Below are positions 19,683 to 31,872 of a stretch of DNA of 64,000 bases, piece by piece. Each line of letters begins with the position of its first letter. The stretch's first letter is position 1. This DNA comes from Plazaster borealis (Eukaryota; Echinodermata; Asteroidea; Forcipulatida; Labidiasteridae): positions 10,383,501 to 10,447,500 of the forward strand of contig CM037461.1 of assembly GCA_021014325.1 (NCBI GenBank), given 5' to 3'. The notes below the pieces were generated by a model, which did no database searches, had not been told where the DNA came from, and worked only from the letters and a program-made list of their open reading frames with translations. A program made the position numbers and the translations under genes.

Positions 19683-21379
19683 GCCACAACACCACTAGAG
19701 AAAAGAGAGGAGAAGCTTTTTCTATGCCATCCTTACTAAAGTTTTTTATATTTATAGTTTTGTATTCAGCTTTTTTGATAGCTGGTGTACCTTTTCTGAA
19801 GCCAGAGTTTTGCCAATCATCAGGGAATCATGTAAATTTGTAATTGAGACCATTGAAGTGTGTGTGCATTTTTATTGCCAAATTGCTGCCTTTGATTCTG
19901 TATAAATTATTGTTGTAAATTGTTGATGAGACCAAAGATTACCTCCAACTCTGTGTTTATAAGTGTAAATAGTTGGAAAGTTTGGTGCAGTGGTTTACTT
20001 TAACTTTCGTCAGTCAACCATGTGCACGACGTTGTGCATATCTAATGAGTATGAGGAAGATGCATACAAAGTCTTGCCGTAGTCAACCATACAGTCAGCT
20101 GAATAGGTGGTTTTCCGTAGGTCACAGGGTTTATGCCAAGTATTACTCATATTGTGTAAGGTTGACATATTTTTTCTGTTTTTATGTAAAGCTAAAGTCC
20201 TAGTAAACCATGTTAGGATTGTTGTGAATATTTAATGAGGCTTGAAGAGAAGGAAGGGTCCCTCTCCAAGTCAACCTCATGGTAAGTGTTATGATGCGGT
20301 TGACTATATTGATGAGGTTTACTTAATATGTTTTTTAAAGTTTATGTATTTTATTGATTACATGCACTGCCTTTTATTGTGGTTGATGTTAAGCTGGTTG
20401 GACTGAGGCATTCCAAGCTTAGCTCGGGCCTGTGTGACGGTCAGTGCATGTTGTATGTATTAAATTGTATGCAAGGGCGTGTGCGCGAGCTGGTTGGTGA
20501 TTTGTGCCGATCTACGCATGTGCAAGGCAGAGCGTGGGACTGGTTGGTCGTCGTGTACACGAGGTGTACACGAGGCGAGTCAGTCTGCTGCAAGCTCTAG
20601 GAGTAACAGGTACGTGTTCATTATTTCTATCTATTGCATTGCTCAGTACAATCGCTTTGCGTCGCTTTTGCGGGTGGTTGATACTAGATGCATGAAGGGT
20701 TTTGAGCCAGAGACTCACAAGGTTGACTGACGTGTGTTCCAGTTAGCCGTGGAGGTTCACAGGGTTGACTGACGTGTGTTCCAGTTACCCGTGAAGGTTT
20801 ATGGGATTGAGGTTGACGATAGCTGCGGGCTAGTCGATTCTCTAGGTTGAACGGTTGTCACTGGGTTGACTATCGCTGCGTGCGTTGTTGACTTGGAAGG
20901 ACGGAAGAACCGTTGTTCACGATCTTGTGTGAAGCTTTGCTAAGTAAACCCTTGCTCTAGTGCGCTCTGGGGTTGACTGATATGTGTTCCAGTCAATGCT
21001 TAGGTGTAGTGCTGGTTAGACCCGTTGTTGCGATACGTGGTTGACTGGGCACGGCAATTGCGTGTAGCTAGCGGTTGTACGGACAATAACTGTAGATGCA
21101 GGAACACAGTACGGGGTTGATTAAGTGATCTGTTTATTTGATGCTTAGATAAGTAACCCACTGATATATTATGTTGAGTAATACTGGAGATATGAGACAA
21201 TATAATTAAACTGCTTGAAGTTTGTTGGTTATAACTTGGTGTTCCTTGTGATTTATTGGGTGCATCAATTACTGTGTATTAGAGTACACAATTGATTACA
21301 ATCGGCGGTATATTTCCTCCAAAACGGACAGAGTCCTTTAGCGCTTAGATTACTGCATGATCTATAACCTGAGGTGAAA

Positions 21380-21649
21380 GTAGGCCAGGGATCAAGTTGC
21401 AAATTCTGCCACAATACTATAAAGCAATTAGTTTCCATTATCAAGCCTGGATGTAATGAAAGCATGTATAAGGATAGAGGCAGACTTTTTATTGAGGATT
21501 TTACGAATGCTGCTAATGTTTCTAATATGGTAAAAAGCAGATTGACAAATTTTCTTCACATGGGATTCGATGCACATAGTGTTATCAAACATGATCCCAA
21601 GATTGCGAGCATTTGCAGATGATGTAACAGTAGCAGTGACAATTTGCAT
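21380..21649 (-). mobile_element. LINE reverse transcriptase fragment
   Basis: The minus strand reads NLGIMFDNTMCIESHVKKIC then QSAFYHIRNISSIRKILNKK and HAFITSRLDNGN, the region after the catalytic domain of CR1/jockey-type reverse transcriptases (LGV-x-FD, H-x-x-x-(I/V)-x-x-x-C, Y-x-L-R-x-I, HAF-x-x-S-x-LDY). A stop follows LDNGN. It is truncated at both ends and starts at the SINE on its upstream side. Confidence 0.8.
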
Positions 21650-21711
21650 CTGGTGATTGAATATTTAGTCTTGGTTATGTTTAGACGTTATTATGAGCAG
21701 TTCCGTTTTAA

Positions 21712-22115
21712 TAATAATAATAGTGGCTTCTTCTATAGCGCACATATGCGTCACTCAGTGACGCTCAAGGTGCTTTTAACGTTCATTATTTTCCTGCAAG
21801 GTATTGTGGAGCTACGTTTTTGAGGTATGAGACCAAGTCTTTTACATAGCACCATGTAATGGTTTACAGGTGCTGTGGCGCAATATGCTGCCGACCAAAC
21901 CAGGAACACCAGGGCGAACCCCTTATCTTTTCGATAAGTGCACTGGGTTCTTTTACGTGCATTACACAACACACGGGACCTACGGCTTAACTTCCATCCG
22001 AAGGACGAAGCATGTGGTGAAGTGCCTTGCTTAAGGACACAAATGTCACGACTGGAATCAGAAACACCAGAGCTTGAGTTCGGTGTTCTTATCCGCTCGG
22101 CCACGACACACCACA
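21712..22115 (-). mobile_element. tRNA-headed SINE with ATT tail
   Basis: Read on the minus strand, the 5' end 'gtcgtggccgagcggataag' is a good pol III box A in a Leu/Ser-tRNA-like context, and a degenerate box B ('gattccagtc') follows about 50 bases later. The body holds 'gtccttaagcaaggcactt' and 'ttgtgtaatgcacgtaaaag'. The 3' end 'gcgctatagaagaagccact' runs into (ATT)n at 21712-21722, a LINE-type tail. I recall this body from SINEs shared across marine invertebrates; MetaSINE or DeuSINE membership needs a search. Confidence 0.7.
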
Positions 22116-22199
22116 TCATCATTGAGTTTGAGTTTTATCATCATTGAGTTTTAATTTATTATTTGTCATCCATGACTTTATATCAGAAACACACTGCTC

Positions 22200-22470
22200 A
22201 ACACATTTTGATGGTTACTACATGTTGGGGAACAAATCTATTGATTCTAAACTTGGTTTTTCAATTCAAAAAGAGAGTACATAGTAATTTCAAAGCAATT
22301 TTAAAGCTACAATCAAATTCACATTTCTCTGTTAAACATAACACCCCCAAAAAGAGGACCTGGACCAAGCAATGTAAGTTATTTTTAGTATTTGTACTTA
22401 CTAGTCACTTTACATTAAACCCTAACCAGCCCAATCGCCTGGTTTGGGTTAATGGTTTACTACATTATTT
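22200..22470 (+). repeat. Degenerate fourth copy of the microexon unit
   Basis: Sequence matching the flanks of the cassettes at 5990-7237 recurs here ('ggttactacatgttgg', 'gtttttcaattcaaaaagag', 'taaaccctaaccagcccaat'). The exon equivalent at about 22340-22373 has lost its acceptor AG (aaacat in place of aaacag) and is 34 bases long, so it is out of phase, but the donor GTAAGT remains. A dead copy 15 kb from the others argues that the unit is at least partly a dispersed repeat. Confidence 0.7.
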
Positions 22471-23044
22471 TGGTAATAAATAGAGATGCATCTATCCGAA
22501 TATATTTGTGAGCCACATGAACCATGATGTGGTCACAGGGTGACCCCAAAAGTAACCCAAAAGCACCCCTGATTGAATAATGTGACTACTTTTAAGGCAA
22601 ATAACTTGAAATGTAGACTGGGTTAGAATAAGTTATACCACAAGTCATTTAGTTAGTTAATTTTCAGCTTGATATCTGTTACAATTGTCAAATGTTATAA
22701 TTGGCTCTTAATAGAAGTTGGATAAAAAGCCTGATGACATGTTTCTGCTACTAAGCGAGGGGTAAAGCTCAAAAAGGGGGGAGGGGGTAAAGCTTGTTAC
22801 TCGGAAAAATTTATGACATTAATTTGTGTGTGTGTTTATTTTTGCAGAAGATGAATATGTTCACAAAGTTTATGTCAATCTGAGAAGGTCACCTGGCAAC
22901 TTCTCTGAAATTTTGTTAACTTGACATGAAATTATCAAATCGTGTACATTTTCATAGAGAAAGCTAGTCTGATTTTGTATTGTGTTTATTTCAATTTCTA
23001 TGCAGAATGTACGGAGCTCTGGAAGTGCCATCCGACATGTTGAG

Positions 23045-24177
23045 ATCCTGACATAATTATCTCCGGATGATGACATCCTAAACACAAATAAGTCGACATA
23101 CCGAGATAATTATTTCGGGATGTCGTCTTCCTGTGATAATTTATCTTGGGATGACGACATCCTAAAAGAAGGATGTTTCTTCCTGTTTTAATTTATCTCG
23201 AGATGACGACATCCTAAATAAAGGATGTCGTCTTGCTGCGATAATTTATCTCGGGATGACGACATCCTAAAACTCCGATGTCGTCTTCCTGTGATAATTC
23301 ATCTCGGGAAGACGTCATCCCAAAACTAGGATGTTGTCTTCCTGTGATAATTTATCTTGAGATGACGACATCCTAAAAGTAGGATGTCGTCTTGCTGCGA
23401 AAATTTATCTTGGGATGGCGACATCCTAAAAGTAGGATGTCGTCTTGCTGCGATAATTTATCTCGCGATGACGACATCCCAAAACTAGGATGTCGTCTTC
23501 CTGTGATAGTTTATCTCGGGATGACGACATCCTAAAAGAAGGATGTCGTCTTGCTGCGATAATTTATCTCGGTATGACGACATCCCAAAACTAGGATGTC
23601 GTCTTCCTGTGATAATTTATCTCGGGTTGTCGACATCCTAAAAGAAGGAAGTCGTCTTCCTGTGATAATTTATCTCGGGATGACGACATCCTAAAAGAAG
23701 GATGTCGTCTTGCTGTGATAATTTATCTCGAGATGACGACATCCTAAAAGTAGGATGTCGTCTTCCTGTGACAATTTATCTCGGGATGGCGACATCCTAA
23801 AAGTAGGATGTCGTCTTCCTGTGATAATTTATCTCGGGATGTCGACATCCTAAAAGAAGTCGATGTCGTCTTGCTGTGATAATTTATCTCGGGATGTCGA
23901 CATCCTAAAAATAGGATGTCGTCTTGCTGTGATAATTTATCTCGGGATGTCGACATCCTAAAAGAAGGATGTTGCTTGCTGTGATAATTTATCTTGGGAT
24001 GACGACATCCTAAAAGTAGGATGTCGTCTTGCTGCGATAATTTATCTCGGAATGACGACATCCTAAAAGAAGGATGTCGTCTTGCTGCGATAATTTATCT
24101 CGGGATGACGACATCCTAAAAGAAGGATGTCGTCTTGCTGCAATAATTTATCTCGGAATGACAACATCCCTTGGTAT
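23045..24177 (+). repeat. 53-bp double-palindrome satellite, array 1 (~21 copies)
   Basis: Tandem units of 53 bases each contain GACGACATCC, a short A-rich loop, and GGATGTCGTC, which is a perfect 10-bp hairpin stem. They also contain GATAATTTATC, which is self-complementary around its centre. Copies vary by a few substitutions. The left edge is joined to 'acggagctctggaagtgcca' (23014-23033). The array ends within 'gacaacatcccttgg'. Frames through it are artefacts. Confidence 0.95.
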
Positions 24178-24838
24178 GTCGTACACGCGGCCTTTGCGAT
24201 TTTTTTTTTGTAGTAGGGCTATGAGTGACACTAGTGATGCATTGAGTGGCATCTGATTTCTGACGTTAACGCCAGGGTAAGTAGCCACTTAATAAACAAA
24301 TTATTAGGCCTAGGCCTAAGTCATTAGGAATCCTGTGTCGCAATTATATCAGTTGACCAGTAGGTATGGCTCTTATGTAGCCTGCTAGACCTAGTTTCCC
24401 CGAAATTGGCCTTGCTTTGGGTGTGGATTCAGACTCCGATGCGTATTATAGGCTGCTTGGAAAAACTTTTGAGTCCGACCAGAATTACGACCCGATTTCT
24501 TTTCAAAATTATACTACTATTGTATGGGACTGAGATTCCAGCTGAATTTCGACTCAGACTAGCTATCGTTGAAAAATTATTGTAATGGTACAGATGATTA
24601 ATCTTATTTTTTTTTTTAAAACATGAAAAAAACTCTTCATAATTATCACATTAGAAACCAGAAACCTAATAATTGCATAAAAACCATAATGGGCATTCGA
24701 TCGCTGGAGGGCGTGCTACAATGAACGTTCGAGTGATACTATTTTTATGTACATGTACACATGTTATTGTTATTTTCCCTCTGCTCTCATCATGCTCATA
24801 CAGTTCCTGAACTCGTCCTGTTGACCCCATAAACTATA
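24178..24838. other. 5' flank of the RING gene
   Basis: Non-coding sequence up to the ATG at 24839. I see no clear TATA box. The promoter of the RING gene should lie here. Confidence 0.4.
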
Positions 24839-27800
24839 ATGTCCTCCGATGAGGAAAAGTCACCGATGGTGGACGTCCTTTTTATGCTCGGCGCATTTTC
24901 CAGAAAGGGCGTTGTGGCGAAGGGTGCTTCTAGGATGACACTTGATGAGATCGCTAACCAGGTAATGTGTTATTGTGTAGGCTATTGTTGTATTGACTGT
25001 AGTGGACCATGCCTAGAGAGCTACAGAGCTAGAATAGGGGCGTTTTCCCAAAGAACTAAGATTGATGTTAAGTGTGAACCTCTATGGATGGTATGAATTA
25101 CTCTGAGTCTTTAGTTGCAAAGTAAAGTGTGATGTCACAATACAAATCACATGCCATTTGTCTCAAAAAACTTATCTGCCCCTTCACGCACAGATGCTCT
25201 TAGGTATGGTTTATACTTTACTACTGTAATAACAGTTAGTCGTGCATTTCATTATTTATAAAACCGAAAAACATGGATAATTAATTGGTGATGGAGGGTG
25301 GGCAATTCAGCAGAGTTAGCCTAGTAAAAGGATAGAGTTGGGCTTGGGGTTTTGTTTTGAGAAATGGAAGAACACCTGATCTTGTATTTAATTTTTAAGT
25401 CGTGTATAACTTACCAGATTGTATAAATAATAAATGACATTTCTAAAAACCTATGCCCCTCTTCAATTGTTCCTGAGTATTATGGGAATGACTATCCGCT
25501 GGTCATTAAATCTGATATATTGATTCTAATTTTTTAAGTAGGCCTATTTGTTGGTTTTGAATTAGACTACACATTTTTTCAGAGGCCTTGATCTTTATGG
25601 GTAAAAGGCAAGGAAAAGAAGACCTTTGCAGTACAGACAACACTGTTGACATACTGTTTTTATACAATTTAAATGCAGCTTTTCCCAGATGTTTTGAAAA
25701 AGCCAGGCAAGTCTTACATCTTCAAGTACTTTGACGATTACTGGAATGAGTGGGTGGAAATTCTAGAAGGAAGAAATACCATTGAAGAAAAATCTAAAAT
25801 AAGAATTGGTGAGTTTTTTACTCTGTACTAAATTTACAGATTGATTGATTAATTTCCTGACATTTTGTACTGGAATTTGAAAAGTATTTTGTTTTAGATA
25901 GGCGTAGTAGATGTTTTGCTGGCACCAGCTAAGTTTTACTAAATGCTATTAAGCCGAAATGGGTGACTTGTTCATTTTTAAAGCAGGTGTTGACAAATTT
26001 AATTCCACGAAGTTACGTACAGTTATGATTGTGAAAAATCCATTATGACAGAATATCTCTAAACAAACAAACTTAACAAGCCAGACTTTTGTTGGATTTT
26101 CCCCCAATTTTTATGTTTAGATATTTTTAAGATGGGTTCTGTGAGAGTGTAAACATTGGACTGTTCTTGCAGTCAGTGTCCACGTGTGTACAACAAATAG
26201 ATGAGCCCTAACATTTGAGGTGTATTTAACTTTCAATTTAAGTCACCCTATGTCATTTTCCACCATGTCACAAATGGTAGAATATATGCAAGAAATGTTT
26301 TCACCTAGCTTTTATTGTTTCTATTTTCAGAGTTTTTCCAAAATGAGAGTGCCACTGAGTCTTCCATGATAAACAAAGGTACATGTAATTGATTGTTAAA
26401 TTTGCAATAATATATTTTGCTTCCCTTAACCCTAACCAGAACACTAAAAATTACAAAACAATAAAACAATAGTAATACAATGCCAGTTTTACAAATTTTT
26501 ACAGTTTATGAAAAAAAGTAAGTGCATATTATTTTCTATTCTGGTTTTAAAAGTATCATACATTTTGAGTAAAAGATATATTATTAGTACACTATGTGAT
26601 TTCTAGATTTTCAGTTACTGTTTATAGCCCTCATTTTTTTGACTTGTATTTTAGTGTATTTAGCCTGTTTCATACTTCGTGTGAACAGAAATTTAATGCA
26701 AAGCAAATGTGATGTCTCAAATTGGCAACAAACAATTCGCTCAAGTTTTAAATGTGCTCAACTCTTGCGAAACATTGCACTGAATATAGAGTTGTGACAT
26801 CAAATTCAGCTTCACATTCGTGGCAACATTTATTGTTAATGTCAACAACAGGCAGTATTAATGTAAATTTCATTTGTTTGTTCAATCTCATGATTTTTTT
26901 TAAAATTCATGTGTTAGCACCTGCAACCAAGTCCCACCTTACCAGTACAGACAGTGAAGAAGAAGGTAATCACATCACAATGTTATCATAAGCATGCTAT
27001 CACATTTATTTCCTTTTCCAATGTTTTCGTTCATGTAAGGGTGAATTTATGAAACATGTAGGGGGTGCTTAAGTATATTCCAGCACCCCCATCCAAAAAG
27101 TTAGGGGTGCTGCAGCACCCACAACACCCCCTGCTCTCGCGGGCCTATTCTAGATCTAGTGCATGAAACAGATGATGGAAAGTAGATCAAGATAAGACAT
27201 GTGGATAATAAAGGCACTTGTTTGAGTATATCGGTGTTGTTCATGTTACCTGTTTCTGGCTTCAAGAACGTGTACACCTTTGGTAATTTATACCTTAATA
27301 CTTCCATAATGTAATCATAATCCAGAGATATACATACCCCGGTACACCAACTTGTGGGATGCATCTCATTCCATCTGACTGTTTTTGAGAAAACAGCAGA
27401 ACTGTACTGAACTTGTTGGTTGTGATTGATCATGTGCTATTTTGGAATGGATCCCCAGCCTGTGATCCATTCCAGATTGAACAGTTTACCTTTTGTTGAA
27501 CTAACATACATAATGGAACAACTACTCTTGATGTTTGGTACATGTGCCATTACTTCCTTTCGTGCAAGCAAGCTTATAGTATTACAAGTTATCATTAATA
27601 AAACAGTTGAGTAATAACTGATTGTGTACTCACTCTTTAATGAAATATATTAATTATATCAATATTGTTTTATCATTTTAGAACCATCAACAGCAAAGCG
27701 TCCAAAACTCGCCAAAGTTTTACAAAAAATCCGTGGACGCAACAAGGTAGATCAAATAAGAAAAAATGCTTATTGTCAAGTGGGCCTAAGTGATTAGCTA

Positions 27801-30800
27801 TATAGAATAATGTGACTCTCCAAAGATCATCATTATTAGTTAGTCATGATTTTTTCCTTTTTTTCTTGACATTTCAATACAAAAATGATTTTTGTCAAAT
27901 ATAGTTATATTTATATTTATATTTACATTTATTTTCCAAACTTAAACATCGGACAAGCTGCTAACTACAGGATTGGAAAAAAATAAAACAAACAAAGCCG
28001 TGCTGTTGCTCAGAAAGTGCAGGTCGTACATGAGACAAAATCTGATCAGAAAGAATTCTTTCAAAAACCTTTGCTATCTGAGGGATAAGAGAAATTGGTC
28101 TATAATTGGGAAACACTAAGTTTTTACCAGATTTATGTATGGGAACACTATTATTTGCAGTTTTCCAGCATGAAGGAAAGCAACCCGTAGAATTAAAATA
28201 AAATAATAATAAAAAAAATAGCCTCCTTGGAGGCCTTTCTTATAGTATAAATTAAGGGACCATAAAGAGCATTAGCACAGGACTTAAAAATAAAACCTGA
28301 AGTATTGTCTGATCCAATTGCTTTATAGAAGAATCAATATCATTCAACTTACATAAGACCTCTGAGTCAGAAATATAAATATCAGGCATGGCATCTAGAT
28401 TTAAATTCTTAAAATCGTAGGTAAAGGGGTAGAAATTTAACAACAGTCCACTCCACATTTTTCAAAGGATAGCATTTATTAAATTCAAAAAGTTTGTAAT
28501 TAAATATATATATATTTTTTAACAACAACACAGGTTACTTTAATGTGTATCTTGATTGATATAAAGCATAAAGCAAATGTTTTGACAAAATTTGTCTTAC
28601 AAGTTAATTTTACAGAAATTGTTGTATTTTAAGTTGTGTGTTAACTATGCGAGTAACACCATTAATTACCAAAACTGTTCTTTTTGTGGCGATTTATCAA
28701 ATAAGGATTGTAAGGACACTAAATATCATAACATGTATTCTGAAATCTCAAGTGGATCACAGGCCACTCACAGCCAGTCCTTTAGCATTGTGTACAAAAG
28801 TATTTGAACATTCCACTGTTTTCTATAAAATGATACACTGAAAAAAGGTGATATTCTTAATAATTGATACTTTGTTTTTGTTTGGTTGATATCTTCAAAT
28901 TATTTACCCATGTTTATTTGTCATTGCATTTTGTTATATTTTATAGCACATTACACTGGATAAGAAACTCAAAAGCAAACCCCAGAGCCCATCTGTTAAG
29001 ATACAAGTTGGATGGATGCACTTCAACGACAAGAGTTTACAGTATCAACAAGTACATTCACAGAAAGGAGGAGGTGTGCGGTTCATAACCTTTGACAGAA
29101 GTATCAGCTATGAGCACCTGCTGCAAAACATAGCACCTCTCTTCTTCCCAAATGGACTGTCAGAAAAGGGGCCAAAAGCGCAAATGGAGATGGCAATTGG
29201 GAATTTTCAAGGCCACGACATAGAAACAGGGGAATTCACTGTAGACAAACTGCTACAGGAAAAGGGACTGAAGACAAGGATCTACCTTAAAACACGTGAA
29301 CAGAAGGTAACCTTTTTGACCGTAATTTAAAGTTTCCAATTTAATATTATTGTTTTTGATCATTTAAATGTTGCACCTCAGCTCAGTGAATGAAATACAA
29401 TCGGACTCGATGATAGTGTTGTTGCTGTTCAATTCATTGTGTTAAAAAGGCAACCACCAATAGAAAACACCAGGAAAGTGCCCAGTATTATACTATTGTC
29501 AACAAAAGCTAGGGATAGTCTATCATCAGTTAATAGTAATAATAATACTACAAAGCATTTATATGGCGCTATTCAAAGAACAGAGCGTCTAACAAAGGGA
29601 AGAACAAAATTATCAAAAACTAATACAAAAACAAGTTCAGGAAGGGAAGACAGTCTGTCCCTACATTCACAAGATTTAAGAAATTCTATGTAGGTGTCAA
29701 ATCATTTTCTTAAGCACAATAAGCTGCTTTAAACAATGACCATCACACTTGTTGAAAGCCTTGCAGTGAAAGCCTGTTTGATATCAATGACGTTTCACTG
29801 ATAACAAATCATGTGAAAATAATGGGTTTTTTATTCTGCATAGCATTCCTCTTCAGACTCTGATCGCACTTGTGAATCTCCTCTCAGTGATCTTAACATC
29901 GGATTTGACAGTGACGATTTTACAAATGCAGATACACCTACGGTATGTAATTTTTAAAAATTATTTTAGTCAAATTCTGCGATTATTTTGTATGTTATTT
30001 AACATGTTATTGCAAAAAAATCTTAACTAATGTGTGTCATGTTAGTATAGACACTGTCCAGTGGGGAATATAAAGTTTAAACATTTCTACTACTAGCCCT
30101 ATGTCCAACTATCTTTAATCCAGAACACTAAAACAATTTGCTCAAACTCAGTAGTCTCAAGAGCAGCTATGGTCTTGGACTCGAGACTGGTCTTGATAAT
30201 CTGTATTAGTCTTGAACCATTGTGGTCTTAAACTTTTGCTGGTCTTGGAACCAAGACCTGACAACTTTAATCCTTATCCAACTATGCATTTGTTCATGAA
30301 GGTTATGTTTGGCAGGTCACCGGAGGAGTTCACTGAAAAACTGATAGTGGAAATATGAAGTTTAATCACAGAAAATGTTATTACAGAATAATGGCATGCA
30401 AGGAAAAAGGGACTTTAGGTTTTGAACATCTAAAATTCATAATTAAAAGTTTAATAAAATCTTAATGTGTGCCTATGATCCTGGCTACATGCGTTGTTAA
30501 GCCCCCCCCCCCCCCACGGTTAATGTTGGCTCATTGCTGTGCCATCTGGGCCCAATTTCATAGAGCTGCTTAAGCAGAAAATACTGCTTAAACAATTTCT
30601 GCTTAGCAAAAATAAGTAGGATACCAGCCACAGATAGTACATGTGAGATGGTATTTTGGCTGGTAACTTTATTCTGGTAAGCATAATTTTGTTGTGCTGG
30701 GCTACTTTTTGTGCTTAAGCAGCTCTATGAAATTGGGCCCTAGATAAAGTTGAGTGGTGAAGCGGGTATGTTTATTGTCAATCAGTGTTGGAGCAAAGGG

Positions 30801-31872
30801 CTTTGACCCTAAAGGCCAAGGCTATGACCCTACAAGGTCAAGGCTTTGACCCTAAAGGCCAAGGCTTTGACCCTACAAGGTCAAGGCTTTGACCCTAAAG
30901 GCCAAGGCTATGACCCTACAAGGCCAAGGCTTTGACCCTAAAGGCCAAGGCTATGACCCTACAAGGTCAAGGCTTTGACCCTAAAGGCCAAGGCTATGAC
31001 CCTACAAGGCCAAGGCTTTGACCCTAAAGGCCAAGGCTATGACCCTACAAGGCCAATGCATTGACCCTAAAGGCCAAGGCTATGACCCTATACGGCCAAG
31101 ACTTTGACCCTAAAGGCCAAGGCTATGACCCTACAAGGCCAAGGCTTTGACCCTAAAGGCCAAGGCTATGACCCTACAAGGCCAAGGCTTTGACCCTAAA
31201 GGCCAAGGCTATGACCCTACAAGGCCAAGGCTTTGACCCTAAAGGCCAAGGCTATGCCCTACAAGGCCAATGCGTTGACCCTAAAGGCCAAGGGTTTGAT
31301 CCTAAAGGCCACGACCAAGGCCCTCCAGTGTACAATTAATACTGATTTAAAACATGTCACATCATACTAAATAACTTGTGTAAGTCATTAATTTCAAGGT
31401 GTTCTTCAAGAAGTCTACAAACAGTACAATGGATGCTCATGAGGCTTCCACTAGTCATTCAACTCCAGCAAGACACTCTAGCCTTACAGAAACACCCTCT
31501 AGTGCACCAGAAGAATCCGTTATCTCACTTCCAGGACCAGGTACACATAGCCAAGCAGCAACACTAAGTTGTCTTGTAGCTGGATCGCCTAGCCCAGGTC
31601 CAGGACCGACATACATGTGTAGCCGTCAGACAGAAGCACCAAGTAAACCTTTAACAGCACCTAGCACTAGTAGCCAGCAAGCCCCACCCATGAGTCTGAA
31701 TGTCCCAAATGATTGTACATGTGCAATATGTTACGATAGAGAAAAGTGTGCATTTCTGGTTCCTTGCGGGCACATGCTTTGCATGGTCTGTGCCCAAGCT
31801 ATTCAGTTAAATTCATCTGAGTGTCCATTCTGTAAGGTGATTATAACAAAAGTGGGAAGCTTTTTCAATTAG
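24839..31872 (+). CDS. RING-finger protein, probable E3 ubiquitin ligase, eight exons
   Basis: Exons: 24839-24961, 25679-25808, 26331-26378, 26918-26965, 27682-27746, 28947-29306, 29844-29942 and 31399-31872; every junction has GT-AG borders and agreeing phase, giving 448 residues with no break. Residues about 139-258 (exon 6; VKIQVGWMHFNDKSLQY, FFPNGLSEKGPK) match a domain I remember from G2E3-like and other uncharacterised proteins of fish and invertebrates. The C-terminus is a canonical RING-HC (C3HC4): Cys399, Cys402, Cys414, His416, Cys419, Cys422, Cys433 and Cys436 (CAICYD, VPCGHMLC, CPFCK), which in this fold binds two zinc ions and an E2 enzyme. The linker is Ser/Pro/Thr-rich. Exons 3 and 4 are 48 bp each and phase 1-1, so either could be skipped in frame. 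Introns carry a LINE, a MITE and a minisatellite. The substrate is unknown. Confidence 0.85.
27030..27155. repeat. Small inverted-repeat fragment in intron 4
   Basis: The strings 'gggggtgctt...cagcaccccc' and 'taggggtgctgcagcaccca' are short inverted repeats around a C/G-rich core ending 'gctctcgcgggccta'. It looks like a remnant of a TIR element. The borders are unclear. Confidence 0.35.
27950..28450 (-). mobile_element. LINE reverse transcriptase fragment in intron 5
   Basis: Minus-strand frames read SEVLCKLNDIDSS, then after frame changes FPSCWKTANNS and NYRPISLIPQIAKVFERILS, the finger region of CR1/jockey-like reverse transcriptases (NYRPISL-x-P-x-x-(S/A)K-x-(F/L)E). Frameshifts and an inserted A/T run near 28200-28225 show it is dead. 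It lies antisense inside the RING gene. Confidence 0.8.
29530..29700 (-). mobile_element. SINE/LINE 3' tail in intron 6
   Basis: Read on the minus strand, 'gaatagcgccatataaatgc' followed by an ATT-rich tail (29533-29550) is the usual end of an invertebrate SINE or LINE. The upstream part is too short to classify. Confidence 0.5.
30548..30740. mobile_element. 193-bp MITE with 29-bp perfect TIRs
   Basis: 'gggcccaatttcatagagct' plus 'gcttaagca' at 30548-30576 is matched exactly in reverse complement at 30712-30740. The middle is also partly self-complementary (agcagaaaatactgc, gctggtaactttattctgg). It lies in intron 7 of the RING gene. No target-site duplication is obvious. A degenerate relative may lie at 42110-42180. 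Confidence 0.9.
30790..31320 (+). repeat. 43-bp minisatellite in intron 7
   Basis: About 12 dimeric units alternate ggctttgaccctaaaggcca-a (21 bp) with ggctatgaccctacaaggcc-aa (22 bp). It ends about 80 bases before the last RING exon. Units are highly similar with a few point changes, which points to recent homogenisation. Translation of the run has no meaning because it is intronic. Confidence 0.9.

Larger units (their letters stand above)
18006..21270 (+). mobile_element. 5'-truncated Ty3/Gypsy LTR retrotransposon
   Basis: Only the end of pol (integrase), a following ORF, a purine-rich tract ('agagaaaagagaggagaagc', 19696-19715) and a long non-coding region that is probably the 3' LTR remain. 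Gag, protease, reverse transcriptase and RNase H are absent, and sequence upstream of about 18006 is unrelated. The 3' edge near 21270 is a guess because no second LTR exists for comparison. The region contains an imperfect ~43-bp tandem repeat ('ttgactgacgtgtgttccag') at 20725-20800. Confidence 0.7.

Noticed and set aside
23744..24061. 105-codon frame (and 46400-46609) rich in RDKLSQ/GCRHP repeats
   Set aside because: Lies wholly inside the 53-bp satellite; three units give 53 codons, so the frame repeats by arithmetic.
23045..24177. CRISPR-like array
   Set aside because: Repeats are contiguous, with no unique spacers, and the context is eukaryotic; it is a satellite.
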